From: Iodobacter arcticus
Lineage (GTDB): Bacteria; Pseudomonadota; Gammaproteobacteria; Burkholderiales; Chitinibacteraceae
Length of the DNA: 64,000 nt
Assembly (NCBI RefSeq): GCF_042664895.1
Contig: NZ_JBHTBQ010000009.1
Coordinates: 62,001-126,000, forward strand
Reading direction: 5' to 3'
Made by a program: the position numbers and the translations under genes. Position 1 is the first letter of the stretch; every line of letters begins with the position of its first letter. A model generated the notes under the pieces. That model did not search any database and was not told the DNA's origin. It saw only the letters and a program-made list of their open reading frames with translations. This document shows positions 52,975 to 61,554 of the stretch, piece after piece.

Positions 52975-54924
52975 TTATAAATATCTAACCCGGCGGACCA
53001 CCGTGCTGGCGGCGTTGCCCGCACCGCCCCCACCTGGCGTAGATAGAGTTTGATCTGCTTTAAAACTGGCAGGCAAATTGGTCAGAATAATATTTGTACT
53101 ATTTTGAATAGTGTTACTGGTTTTGCTGCCTAAAGCCAAGGCGGTAATATAGCCGTGAATTTTAGTATCGCCCGTATTGCCGTATAAATTCCCCGCCCAA
53201 ACACTGCCGTAAATATCAGAGCTATTGGCAAAACTAATATCGCCGCCTTGGTAAGTATTATTCAATGTGCTGCCAGCCATCGTTGCAAAATTGCCAATAC
53301 CACCATCAATATCACTATTCCACTCTGTGGCAGAAGCACAAAACTGCGATGGAGTTAATCCATAGCTTGTTTGATTGCAATAACCAAATGGTGAATAAGT
53401 AGTCGAGCCAACTTTTCCTGAATAGCCTGCATAGTTAGGCGCATAAATGGTGGCCGATGCTGTGGTTTTAAGATCTAAAGTGGCGATAAAGCTATTGTAA
53501 TAAGTGCCATTTTGTACTGCTAAATGGCCTTCAAACCAAGCAACTCCGGGGGCAATGCCTTTGCCATTGATGGTCCATAGTTTTTTTGCGCCATCATATG
53601 AAAAGCAAGAATTAGAGCTTGAAAAGCCCTCACAAATTGTTTTGCTTGAAGCAACAGCAGGGCTTGTGCATTGCGGGGCAGATACCGCGCCTGATACCGC
53701 CGTGCAAAGATAGTCTTTTTTGTTATTGGCATAAGACCCAATAAAGTAATCGCCTTCGGCAACGCCCGTTATTCGTTTGACTTTCACTTTCATGCGGCCA
53801 TCGCTATCGGCATAAAAAGCGTAATTAGCCAGTTCTTTATAGGCATAGGCATCAAAGCTATCGTCAGGAGTGAGCGTAACAACGGGAACATTAACGATCA
53901 AATCAGGCACAACGCTGATCATGCGGGTATTAAACCAATCGCCGGGTTTGCTTACACCTAGCTTTACTTTGTCAAATTTTGGTTTGCCCGTTGCCCCTGT
54001 ATAGCCTGCGGCCACGTCAAACTGGGGCAAGGTGGTGATTTCAAAGTGATCGACTATAGGATTAAAGCTATATGCTGTTTGGTAGCCTGTTTCTAGCTTT
54101 GCCCCCCCATTGGTGATATTCAGCGCGCCACCTGCCAACAGGTCAAGTACTTCTGTTGAGTTGTCGATTTCGATATTGCCATTGGTGGTGACATGGGAAA
54201 TGATCCCGTTATTTTTTAAGAAAATATTGCCGCGGGAGAGCAGGGCTTTGGAGCTGGTGCTGCCCGTGAGTGTGATATTGCCATTGGCGTGCAGCAAGCC
54301 AAAGCTGCTGCCAGAGGTGATTGTAATATTGCCGGTAGAGCGGATAATGCCAACGCCTGTGATTGAATTACCGCCGGTTTCTACATTGCCGTTGACGCGG
54401 ATTTCCATATTATGGATGTCGCCTTCAAACAATTTGATGGCACCACCCAGCTTTAAATCACTATTAAACATCACCACCCCGCGAGAGGGGCGCGATGGTA
54501 GCGTGGCAGGCGTCACTGCGATATTTGCGCTAAGCCTTGAGCTGGATGCAAGGCTTGTGCCAGTGCCCGCCATGCCCGTGACTACAAGGGTGAACTGAGC
54601 AGGATTAGCCCCTGCAGCGGCGGTTGCGCCCGTCAGCTGCAGTGTAATGTCGTTCACCCCGTTTAAAGTCATATTTTGCGGTACGCTTGCAACTGCCGTT
54701 GCCAGTGTTTGCAACTGAGCTGCCGTCATTCTTTGAAAAACAGACTGAGCAATATCCAGCCCCTGCCAGGCCCGCATCTGTGCCTGAGTGGCGGCTAGCG
54801 AGGTGTTTTGCTGCTCTTGCATGCTTTTTACATAATAATTAGAGCCTAAAACAGTTGCGCCAAGGGCCATACCCACAAAAATGAGGATCAGGACGGTGGC
54901 CATGCCTGTTTGCTGTTTTTTCAT
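52975..54924 (-). CDS. Large PilX-like protein with beta-helical, bactofilin-like repeats
   Basis: 649 residues from the ATG at 54924, which overlaps the PilW-like stop (ATGA). N-terminal helix QTGMATVLILIFVGMALGAT is PilX-like and lacks Glu+5. From about 160 to 290 there are successive short beta turns (GNVETGGNSITGVGIIRSTG, NITITSGSSFGLLHANGNIT), suggesting a right-handed beta-helix. The C-terminal part is rich in Ser, Asn and Gly and ends with a GGGGAGN linker and a basic tail. At this size it may be a tip adhesin on the pilus. Confidence 0.7.
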   Translation of the reverse strand: MKKQQTGMATVLILIFVGMALGATVLGSNYYVKSMQEQQNTSLAATQAQMRAWQGLDIAQSVFQRMTAAQLQTLATAVASVPQNMTLNGVNDITLQLTGATAAAGANPAQFTLVVTGMAGTGTSLASSSRLSANIAVTPATLPSRPSRGVVMFNSDLKLGGAIKLFEGDIHNMEIRVNGNVETGGNSITGVGIIRSTGNITITSGSSFGLLHANGNITLTGSTSSKALLSRGNIFLKNNGIISHVTTNGNIEIDNSTEVLDLLAGGALNITNGGAKLETGYQTAYSFNPIVDHFEITTLPQFDVAAGYTGATGKPKFDKVKLGVSKPGDWFNTRMISVVPDLIVNVPVVTLTPDDSFDAYAYKELANYAFYADSDGRMKVKVKRITGVAEGDYFIGSYANNKKDYLCTAVSGAVSAPQCTSPAVASSKTICEGFSSSNSCFSYDGAKKLWTINGKGIAPGVAWFEGHLAVQNGTYYNSFIATLDLKTTASATIYAPNYAGYSGKVGSTTYSPFGYCNQTSYGLTPSQFCASATEWNSDIDGGIGNFATMAGSTLNNTYQGGDISFANSSDIYGSVWAGNLYGNTGDTKIHGYITALALGSKTSNTIQNSTNIILTNLPASFKADQTLSTPGGGGAGNAASTVVRRVRYL

Positions 54925-55565
54925 GGGGAAATCACTAGGTTGGATAAGCAGCTTTGCGAGCGAATGGCCTGCCCGGTTGCATTGTTTGATTGGATGGTAA
55001 CGGTGGCTTTGCCTGGGCTGGCATAGCCAAACTGGCTGCATGTGCCCGCTGTATTACTCAGTACAAAATTAAAAGTACCAATGCTTGCGAGTGGTTTAGC
55101 GGGGGCCCAGCTGGCAGTAGACCATTCGCTAAGGGCGCTGCAGTTAATGGGGCCGAGCAGCATTAGGCCTTTATCAGGCGCAGCAAAAAGAGCCGAGCAT
55201 TCAAAATTAGTGCCAAGATTACGCAGCCAGACTAGGGTATTGGCCGCTTCGCCACTGGCTGCAGCCGTGCCGCTTAGCTTATTGGCCGCAGAGAAAGCCG
55301 CGCCTTTAAGCGCAATGATATTGGTGCTTACGCTGGCATCCGTAATACCAAAGCCGGCGTCTTGCAGCAGAATGGGCGCGATGGTCATTGCGCTGCTTCT
55401 TTCGGTGTCTTGCTTACTGATTTGTGTGGTATCGGTGGATATTTTGATGGAGTGGCGAAACAGGGTGAGCATAGCCACGGCGGTGATCAGCGAGATGGTG
55501 ATGCCCACCATCATGCTGATTAAAGAAACACCACTTTGCGATTTAATTGAGCGATATAACACCAT
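54921..55565 (-). CDS. PilW-like minor pilin lacking Glu+5
   Basis: 214 residues from the ATG at 55565. The leader ends at QSG|VSLISMMVGITISLI: the residue expected to be Glu+5 is Ser, unusual for a pilin because that Glu pairs with the next subunit's N-terminus. The helix and the downstream RSSAMTIAPILLQDAGFG segment otherwise match PilW. It overlaps both neighbours, so expression is coupled. It may be assembled only at the tip. Confidence 0.75.
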   Translation of the reverse strand: MVLYRSIKSQSGVSLISMMVGITISLITAVAMLTLFRHSIKISTDTTQISKQDTERSSAMTIAPILLQDAGFGITDASVSTNIIALKGAAFSAANKLSGTAAASGEAANTLVWLRNLGTNFECSALFAAPDKGLMLLGPINCSALSEWSTASWAPAKPLASIGTFNFVLSNTAGTCSQFGYASPGKATVTIQSNNATGQAIRSQSCLSNLVISP

Positions 55566-55953
55566 CGCCCCCAATCAGTGCTGCATTCGCTGAATCTTGT
55601 TTGGTGGTTAAGCTAGAGCCTGTAATCGGCGAATTGGGGGCTGCTGCTACATCAATGGTTTGGCCTGCTACCGTCGCTGTAAAGGCGCTGCGCTGGCACT
55701 GGGCGGTGAGTGCCACGCTCTGATCTGCAACGGTAAGAGATGGGTTTGTCGCGGCGCATAAAGCGCTCAAGCCCTGAGTTTGCGCGGCTGAGCGCAGGGC
55801 AAACAGAGCCATGTTTTGTGCTGAGGTGTATTTTTGTGCCACGGCGGTTTTGGCCACTAAAAATGTCAGCCCAATCATAATAAAGCTGAGTAGCACAATC
55901 GAAACCAGCGCCTCAACCATTGCGTCGCCTTGTTGTTTATACAAGCTTGCCAT
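55543..55953 (-). CDS. PilV-like minor pilin
   Basis: 136 residues. Prepilin motif G|DAMVEALVSIVLLSFIMIGL with Glu+5. The rest is short and Ala/Thr-rich with two cysteines (ALCAATNP and AQCQRS) that could form a disulfide. Overlaps the following PilW-like gene by 23 bases and the preceding FimT-like gene by 17 bases. Confidence 0.75.
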   Translation of the reverse strand: MASLYKQQGDAMVEALVSIVLLSFIMIGLTFLVAKTAVAQKYTSAQNMALFALRSAAQTQGLSALCAATNPSLTVADQSVALTAQCQRSAFTATVAGQTIDVAAAPNSPITGSSLTTKQDSANAALIGGDGVISLN

Positions 55954-56413
55954 TTACGTGATCGCCTTTTTTTGTAATGGTGTAATTCAGGGCTCTTACG
56001 GCAAGACCTGTTCTATCGAGCTGGATGGTGGTGATGTCGTTGCTTTCGCTGTCGCTAATGCTGATCTCGGTGTTTTTTGCAAAAGAGGCTGACCAGGTGG
56101 CGGTGTTGGCAGTGCAGTTGCCACCCCCCACATTGCCAGCGCAGATAAAGACTTTTTGCCCGGTGATTTGTAAGCCTGCTGCCGTGCCGTTGGCGTTTCT
56201 GATGGCCAGCGCTTTGGCTTTGGAGTGCGCCATTTTTAAAACGCTTTCCGATTTTTGCAAATCACTGGAAACCAGCCAGGAAGACCCGAGCGAAACAGCG
56301 GCAAGGGTCAGCATAATAAAAATCACCATCGTGACCATCAGCTCAATCAGGCTAAAGCCTGCTTGCTTACCAGGTTGTGAATCCACAGCCGGCTCCTGTT
56401 GCGTTACGGTCAT
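55937..56413 (-). CDS. GspH/FimT-like minor pilin
   Basis: 158 residues. Prepilin site QAG|FSLIELMVTMVIFIMLTLA with an unusually long leader (about 19 residues) if the start at 56413 is right. That start lies 47 bases inside the upstream pilin gene. A shorter start is not available before the cleavage site in frame. The globular part (AGLQITGQKVFICAG and ITTIQLDRTGLAV) matches GspH. Confidence 0.78.
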   Translation of the reverse strand: MTVTQQEPAVDSQPGKQAGFSLIELMVTMVIFIMLTLAAVSLGSSWLVSSDLQKSESVLKMAHSKAKALAIRNANGTAAGLQITGQKVFICAGNVGGGNCTANTATWSASFAKNTEISISDSESNDITTIQLDRTGLAVRALNYTITKKGDHVNGKLV

Positions 56414-56771
56414 TGGCAGAATTAAGCGTGAGTGTGCAGGTAAATTTTGTGCTGATGGCAGTGAGGGTGTAAGCGTTATTTGTCCAAGTTGCTTGATAGG
56501 TAAAATCGGGTCGGGAAGGCGTCCAGCCCGTCACAAGCGCTTTTGTTGTGGCAGTGGTTTCTGTGGGGCTGTCTGTTGCAAAGGTGTAGGTTAACCGGCG
56601 CTGCAGTTGTTGCTCGAAAAAAAGAGAAAGCGAAACCAAATCACCTGCTGCAGATTTAGCCGCAGCCTGACGGATATATTGCTGGTAACTGGGAATAGCA
56701 ATTGAGGCCAAAATAGCAATAATCGCGACAACAATCATCATTTCTATCAGGGTAAAACCGTTCTTTTTCAT
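56367..56771 (-). CDS. PilE-like pilin
   Basis: 134 residues from the second of two adjacent ATG codons (56771), which has better spacing from GGA than the first (56774). Prepilin motif G|FTLIEMMIVVAIIAILASIA with Glu+5, then a PilE-like globular domain with two cysteines near the end (FTCTLTL and GAGCGFTTW). It is probably a minor subunit because it sits in a minor-pilin operon; the open frame extends 24 codons upstream without support. Confidence 0.8.
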   Translation of the reverse strand: MKKNGFTLIEMMIVVAIIAILASIAIPSYQQYIRQAAAKSAAGDLVSLSLFFEQQLQRRLTYTFATDSPTETTATTKALVTGWTPSRPDFTYQATWTNNAYTLTAISTKFTCTLTLNSANDRNATGAGCGFTTW

Positions 56772-56855
56772 CATATTCCAAGGCGTAATAGCAGAGGCAG
56801 GGATTACCTGGCTATGCAGAAGTGGTTTGTATTTAATAAACAAACGTACTTTTAA

Positions 56856-57284
56856 TTAAGAAGGAGATTTGAGTGCTTCTTTGTTTTTTTTGATTTGATT
56901 TAAATTAGCGTTATAAATTTCAGTGGCTTGAGTTTCTGCCTGAATCTGACTTAATAAATTGGCACGGATATTGGGGCTTTTTTCTTCTGCGGCCTGTTTA
57001 TAAAGCCTGGCTATTTTTTCACGGGATTCCGTGATATTTTTTAAATTGCGCTGTTCCATATTGTTTAATACGGTGAGCGCTTCATTGGGGGCGGGGTTAG
57101 GCGCAGATGCTTGAGTATTGGCCGCCGTGGCAGGTTTAACCATATGCAGCTTAGCGTTGGAAGGCATTGATACGGCGTCGCCAAAGGTCACTCTGCCATT
57201 GGCGTCTTTTTGTATATACACAGCAGATGCAAAGGTTAAGGCGGATAAAAAGGCAGTGCCTAAAGCGAATAGTGCGCGGAGCAT
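56856..57284 (-). CDS. Secreted protein with DUF4124-like N-terminus and coiled C-terminus
   Basis: 142 residues. Signal peptide MLRALFALGTAFLSALTFASA; then VYIQKDANGRVTFGDAV, resembling the DUF4124 motif of periplasmic proteins. After a Pro/Ala linker the last ~75 residues are charged and helical (NITESREKIARLYKQAAEEK) and probably form a coiled coil. No known role; it lies inside the minor-pilin operon, between two PilE-like genes. Confidence 0.65.
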   Translation of the reverse strand: MLRALFALGTAFLSALTFASAVYIQKDANGRVTFGDAVSMPSNAKLHMVKPATAANTQASAPNPAPNEALTVLNNMEQRNLKNITESREKIARLYKQAAEEKSPNIRANLLSQIQAETQATEIYNANLNQIKKNKEALKSPS

Positions 57285-57338
57285 GATAAACAAGCCTTCA
57301 GCTAATTTAATAAATAAAGCGTTATCAGAGAGTGGCGG

Positions 57339-57749
57339 TTATTTTTGCCAGCATTGGGTTGGGGTGTTGGTGGTGTTGCCATTGCTTACGCTCATCGTTA
57401 ATGTGGCGCAGTCTTTGTCGTTGCTCTGTGATTTGATTGCGGTGGCTGTAATGACATAAGCAGCACCTGAAGTATTGCTCACTTTAATTTCATAAAAGCC
57501 ACTGTCGCTGGTGACGACCTTGTTGCTGGCACTGAGCTTAAGCCCTGTGGCGCTCAGATCATCGGTGTAGCCCGTATTATTTGCCCGCCACTTTTCCTCA
57601 GCCTGCTGAATTTTAGACATCATTACCACCGCATCACTGCGGCGGCTTTTGCGCACGCTATCTTGATAGCTGGGCAAAGCGATGGCAGCAAGGATGCCGA
57701 TAATGGCAACCACCACCATCATTTCAATGAGTGTAAATCCTTTGCTCAT
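57339..57749 (-). CDS. PilE-like minor pilin
   Basis: 136 residues with the shortest leader of the set: MSKG|FTLIEMMVVVAIIGILAAIA, Glu+5 present. The globular domain ends in a cysteine pair (DKDCATL and PTQCWQK), the disulfide loop of type IVa pilins. First gene of the first minor-pilin operon, followed 54 bases later by a secreted protein gene. Confidence 0.83.
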   Translation of the reverse strand: MSKGFTLIEMMVVVAIIGILAAIALPSYQDSVRKSRRSDAVVMMSKIQQAEEKWRANNTGYTDDLSATGLKLSASNKVVTSDSGFYEIKVSNTSGAAYVITATAIKSQSNDKDCATLTMSVSNGNTTNTPTQCWQK

Positions 57750-58145
57750 GAGGTTTTCACTTAGGGTGTTTTATTTATGTAAGGTAATATTAGTGGTATT
57801 GCTGAGAGGGGGCAATCTATTTGTGCTATATAAGCAAACTGTTATTTTTAAGATGGTTTTGGGTAAGTATCGTGGCAGAAGTTTGGTTTGTGTTGAGTGT
57901 TTTTTAACTTAGATGAATGATTTTATTGATATAAATTTTATTTATTCATTTGGTATTTTTTGTTTTTTCGAGATGTTTTAAACAAAAATAAGGCTAACTT
58001 TGCTGTTCTTTTGATGCGAAATGATTATGAAAATTTGCAAAGTGGTATTGCACAAAATCAAGTAAGCAAAAAAAATCCCCAGCACTGGGTGATGGGGATG
58101 TTGTAGAAGGGTTGACTATTTAAGCGGGCTGAAGGGCGCTTATTC
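57750..58145. other. Noncoding region upstream of the pilin operon
   Basis: 396 AT-rich bases with no gene. The right end carries the sua5 terminator (58066-58100). The part nearest 57750 should hold the promoter of the pilin operon, but I see no clear sigma-54 or sigma-70 match. Confidence 0.5.
58066..58100 (-). terminator. Intrinsic terminator of the sua5-type gene
   Basis: On the minus strand CATCCCCATCACCCAGTGCT and GGGGATTTTTTTT form a hairpin followed by eight T residues, about 45 bases after the stop. Confidence 0.8.
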
Positions 58146-59114
58146 TTATCCCATTTTTTGATGCGCGGCACGGCCAAGACGGTCATGCACCGCCAGCCAT
58201 GCAGGTTCGTCAGGTGGCAGCACCAGCAAAATAGCATCTAGGCCCTGCGTGTCTAAATCGCGCAGCGTGGCATAAATCATTTGTGCGTATTCATCGGCAT
58301 GAGCAGGCATCAGAATATGAATCGCCGCATCATCTTGGGGTAAAGGCGCTTGAGTATGCAAAATAGCGAGCTTTTGCCCTGCTCTGGCCACGGCTGCGGC
58401 GGCCATTTGTTCTTGGTTGCCGGTTAATAAGGTGGTGCGCGGCGCATAGTGGGAATCCAATAAGCCGGATGCACGAATTTTGGCGCTGCTGGCGTTTTGT
58501 AGGTGTTCAATGGTGTGTCCAAGCACGGTTTCAATCGCTGTCCGCGCTACGCCGCCGGGGCGAAGTAAGACAGGGCGTGGGCCGATCAGGCTGATAATCG
58601 TTGATTCAACGCCCACATCGCAAGCACCGCCATCCAGAATAAGCGACACGCTTTCTGTGCTGAATTCATCTCGCACATGCTGGGCCGTGGTGGGGCTGAC
58701 ATGACCGAACTGATTTGCGGAAGGGGCAGCAATGCCGCCGCCAAAGCGCTGTAATAATTCATGCGTGATTGGGTGATTGGGCGCGCGTAAGCCCACGCTT
58801 TCTTGCCCGCCAGTGACAGCATAAGAAACATGCGGCTGTTTTTTAAGAATCAGCGTGAGCGGGCCGGGCCAAAAAGCATCTGCTAGTTTCCAAGCGTCTT
58901 CGGGAATATCCATCGCCCAGTCGTTCAGCTGTGCTTTGCCTGCAATATGCACAATCACGGGGTGATCGTTGGGGCGGCCTTTAGCGGCAAATATTTTTGC
59001 TACCGCCAGAGGCTGGGCGGCATCAGCGGCCAAACCGTAAACCGTTTCAGTGGGAATACCGACCAGCTCTCCCGCTTTGAGAAGGGCAAGTGCTTGATCC
59101 AGATCGCTAGTCAT
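58146..59114 (-). CDS. L-threonylcarbamoyladenylate synthase, Sua5 type
   Basis: 322 residues, catalysing the first step of t6A modification of ANN-decoding tRNAs. The N-terminal YrdC domain shows GIPTETVYGLAADA, KIFAAKGRPNDHPVIVHI and SVGLRAPNHP. The C-terminal ~100 residues form the Sua5 extension (SGLLDSHYAPRTTLL), so it is Sua5-type and not the short TsaC. It is divergent from luxS and 225 bases away. Confidence 0.93.
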   Translation of the reverse strand: MTSDLDQALALLKAGELVGIPTETVYGLAADAAQPLAVAKIFAAKGRPNDHPVIVHIAGKAQLNDWAMDIPEDAWKLADAFWPGPLTLILKKQPHVSYAVTGGQESVGLRAPNHPITHELLQRFGGGIAAPSANQFGHVSPTTAQHVRDEFSTESVSLILDGGACDVGVESTIISLIGPRPVLLRPGGVARTAIETVLGHTIEHLQNASSAKIRASGLLDSHYAPRTTLLTGNQEQMAAAAVARAGQKLAILHTQAPLPQDDAAIHILMPAHADEYAQMIYATLRDLDTQGLDAILLVLPPDEPAWLAVHDRLGRAAHQKMG

Positions 59115-59339
59115 TTGATGCTTTCAGCAAAAAGAGCGAATTATACCTTGATGCCTTGCCTGCGCGAAGGGTAGTGCTTGGGGGCGTGGCTCAGTGGCAT
59201 TTTTTCATTGGGCCGAGATTTTTTTCAAGCTTGCTAAGTATTATCCCGAGTTATTTACTGCGTGATACCATCTTGCCGATACACCTTGAATCGGTATGAG
59301 ATTTAGGGATAGGCCGCTAAAAACATCAGAGAGAAAGAT

Positions 59340-59849
59340 ATGCCTTTATTAGATAGCTTTACCGTTGATCACACCCGTATGCAGGCCCCTGCTGTGCGCG
59401 TTGCTAAAACTATGCTGACGCCTAGCAAAGATACCATTACCGTTTTTGATTTACGTTTTAGCGTGCCTAATCAAGAGATCCTTTCTGAGCGTGGCATTCA
59501 TACGCTAGAGCATTTGTTTGCCGGTTTTATGCGTGACCATTTAAATGGGGATGGGGTAGAGATTATTGACATCTCGCCGATGGGCTGTCGTACTGGTTTT
59601 TATATGAGTCTGTGCGGCGCACCTAGCGAGGCAAGAGTGGCCGCTGCCTGGAAGCTGGCGATGGAAGACGTCTTAAAAGTAAAAGAGCAAAGCGAAATTC
59701 CTGAGCTGAACGAATATCAGTGCGGCACATTTGTAATGCACTCGCTGGAAGAGGCGCAAGGCATTGCCCAGAATGTAATCACGCGCGGGATTGGTGTGAA
59801 CCGCAATGATGAGCTGGCTTTGTCAGAAGAGAAGTTACAATCGTTGTAA
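59340..59849 (+). CDS. luxS: S-ribosylhomocysteine lyase
   Basis: 169 residues. LuxS cleaves S-ribosylhomocysteine to homocysteine and the AI-2 precursor DPD. The metal site is visible as HTLEH at 54-58 and Cys128 (CGTF); the catalytic Cys83 lies in MGCRTGF. AGAGAGAAAGAT precedes the ATG. No pfs or methionine gene is next to it; the 225-base region before it shows no recognised riboswitch. A good terminator follows. Confidence 0.96.
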   Translation: MPLLDSFTVDHTRMQAPAVRVAKTMLTPSKDTITVFDLRFSVPNQEILSERGIHTLEHLFAGFMRDHLNGDGVEIIDISPMGCRTGFYMSLCGAPSEARVAAAWKLAMEDVLKVKEQSEIPELNEYQCGTFVMHSLEEAQGIAQNVITRGIGVNRNDELALSEEKLQSL

Positions 59850-59862
59850 TGCGTATTTGAAT

Positions 59863-59893
59863 AAAAAAGGTTGATTTTTGATCAGCCTTTTTT
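59863..59893. terminator. Bidirectional terminator between luxS and the emrB-like gene
   Basis: AAAAAAGGTTGAT pairs with ATCAGCCTTTTTT (one G-T pair) across a 5-base loop, with T tracts on both strands; the two genes converge here. Confidence 0.85.
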
Positions 59894-59903
59894 GTGCGCG
59901 CAA

Positions 59904-61490
59904 TTAATGCGATAAATCACTGCCTGCGCTCATTTGCTGGTTTTTCATGACAAAAAGAAGCGGCGTTACGCAAAGCATGGCAAGGCCAAATAACATAAAT
60001 AAATGCGCAAAAGAAAGCATTTGTGCTTGTTTGGCAATTTGCTGGGCAAGTAGGGCCTGTGCTTTTAGTGGGGCCAGTGTTTCTGGTGTGCCCATCATGA
60101 TTAATTTGCTTTTTAAGCCAGCAAGGCGCTCTATGGTTTGGGCGCTATTGGTAATTACATGCTCATTGAGTGCAGCACGTTTAGTATCTCCTAATTGCGC
60201 TAATAAAGTCGCCGATACTGCAATGCCTACGCTGCCACCTAATTGGCGGGTTAAATTATATAAACCCGCCGCATTTGGAATTTGCTGTGGCAGGATATTT
60301 GCCATGGTTAATGTATTTAATGGCATAAAAATCATCCCTAAGCCCATGCCGCGAATAATCATCGGCCAAAGAAAATCACTCATTCCCGAGTCGGTCGTAA
60401 AGTGATAATGCTGCCACATGCCATACATAAAGAGCAGCGCCCCTGCGGCAATGAGTGCACGGGCAGAAACACCACGGGCGACTAATTTAGCCGATATCGG
60501 CATCATCATGCCCGATGCTACTGCTGAAGGTAAAATCATTAAACCCGTTTGCCATGCGGTATAGCCCATTAAACTTTGCACATAGACAGGGAAAATAAAT
60601 ACCGTAGAAAATAGCGATGCACCTAGTAAAAAAGTCATCACTAGCCCGGCAGAAAACTGTGAATCTCGGCAAATGGCTAAATCGACAATCGGGTATTTAA
60701 TTTCTAATTGGCGAGTAATAAATATGCTTAGTGAAAAAAAACTAAGCAGGGCATAAGCGATAATTTCATAAGAGTGAAACCATTCTAGCCGCTCGCCACG
60801 TTCCAGCATTAATTGCAATGCAGCGATGCCTGTGGCCATTAAAATAAGCCCTAAATAATCAATTTTTTTAATCGCTTGCTGATGTTTTGAATCAGGCATG
60901 TAAATCAGCGTTAAAAGCAGTGCAATCCCGCCCAAGGGTAAATTAATATAGAAAATCCAAGGCCATGAATATTGATCGGTTAGCCAGCCACCTAATGTAG
61001 GCCCTAGCATTGGGCCGGTCATAATCCCCATGCCAAAAATAGCCATGGCGGTACCCATTTCCTTGCTAGGAAATGTTTCAAATAAAGTGGATTGCGCCGT
61101 GGCAATCAGCCCGCCGCCGCCTAAGCCCTGCACAATACGCCAGAAAACTAAGCCACCCAAGGTGGTCGCATTGCCGCAGGCAAAGGATGAAAAAATAAAC
61201 AGGGCAAGCGATAAAATAAAGTAATTTCTACGCCCAAATAATTGCGATAAAAAGCCAGAAATAGGCAAAACAATCACATTGGCAACCACATAGCCAATCG
61301 ATACCCAGGTAATTTCATCGAGCGTTGCGCCAAGTGTGCCCATCATATGTGGCACGGCAACGTTCACAATGCTGGTGTCCAGCAGCTCTAACACACAGGC
61401 TAATGTCACGGTTATTGCAATAATATAGCGGTTTGCATAAACGTTTTCTTGCGTATCAGAACGGGATAAACCCGGTAAAATGGCTTTCAT
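59904..61490 (-). CDS. EmrB/QacA-type (DHA2) drug efflux transporter
   Basis: 528 residues with 14 membrane segments. DHA2 features: LLDTSIVNVAVPHMMG in the first helix, FLSQLFGRRNYFILSL (motif A) and GMGIMTGPMLGPTLGGWLTD (motif C). Together with the upstream membrane-fusion protein and TetR gene it forms an EmrAB-type export operon; substrates are likely hydrophobic drugs. It should pair with a TolC-like channel encoded elsewhere. Confidence 0.92.
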   Translation of the reverse strand: MKAILPGLSRSDTQENVYANRYIIAITVTLACVLELLDTSIVNVAVPHMMGTLGATLDEITWVSIGYVVANVIVLPISGFLSQLFGRRNYFILSLALFIFSSFACGNATTLGGLVFWRIVQGLGGGGLIATAQSTLFETFPSKEMGTAMAIFGMGIMTGPMLGPTLGGWLTDQYSWPWIFYINLPLGGIALLLTLIYMPDSKHQQAIKKIDYLGLILMATGIAALQLMLERGERLEWFHSYEIIAYALLSFFSLSIFITRQLEIKYPIVDLAICRDSQFSAGLVMTFLLGASLFSTVFIFPVYVQSLMGYTAWQTGLMILPSAVASGMMMPISAKLVARGVSARALIAAGALLFMYGMWQHYHFTTDSGMSDFLWPMIIRGMGLGMIFMPLNTLTMANILPQQIPNAAGLYNLTRQLGGSVGIAVSATLLAQLGDTKRAALNEHVITNSAQTIERLAGLKSKLIMMGTPETLAPLKAQALLAQQIAKQAQMLSFAHLFMLFGLAMLCVTPLLFVMKNQQMSAGSDLSH

Positions 61491-61554
61491 ATCGCCTCTT
61501 GCTTGTGCTTTTTTAGGGGAGGGGAATCCCGCTGTGATCAGCGTGGCCTGTAAA

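Noticed and set aside
59115..59339. Possible SAM/SAH riboswitch before luxS
   Set aside because: I could not find the conserved cores of any known SAM or SAH class in these 225 bases.
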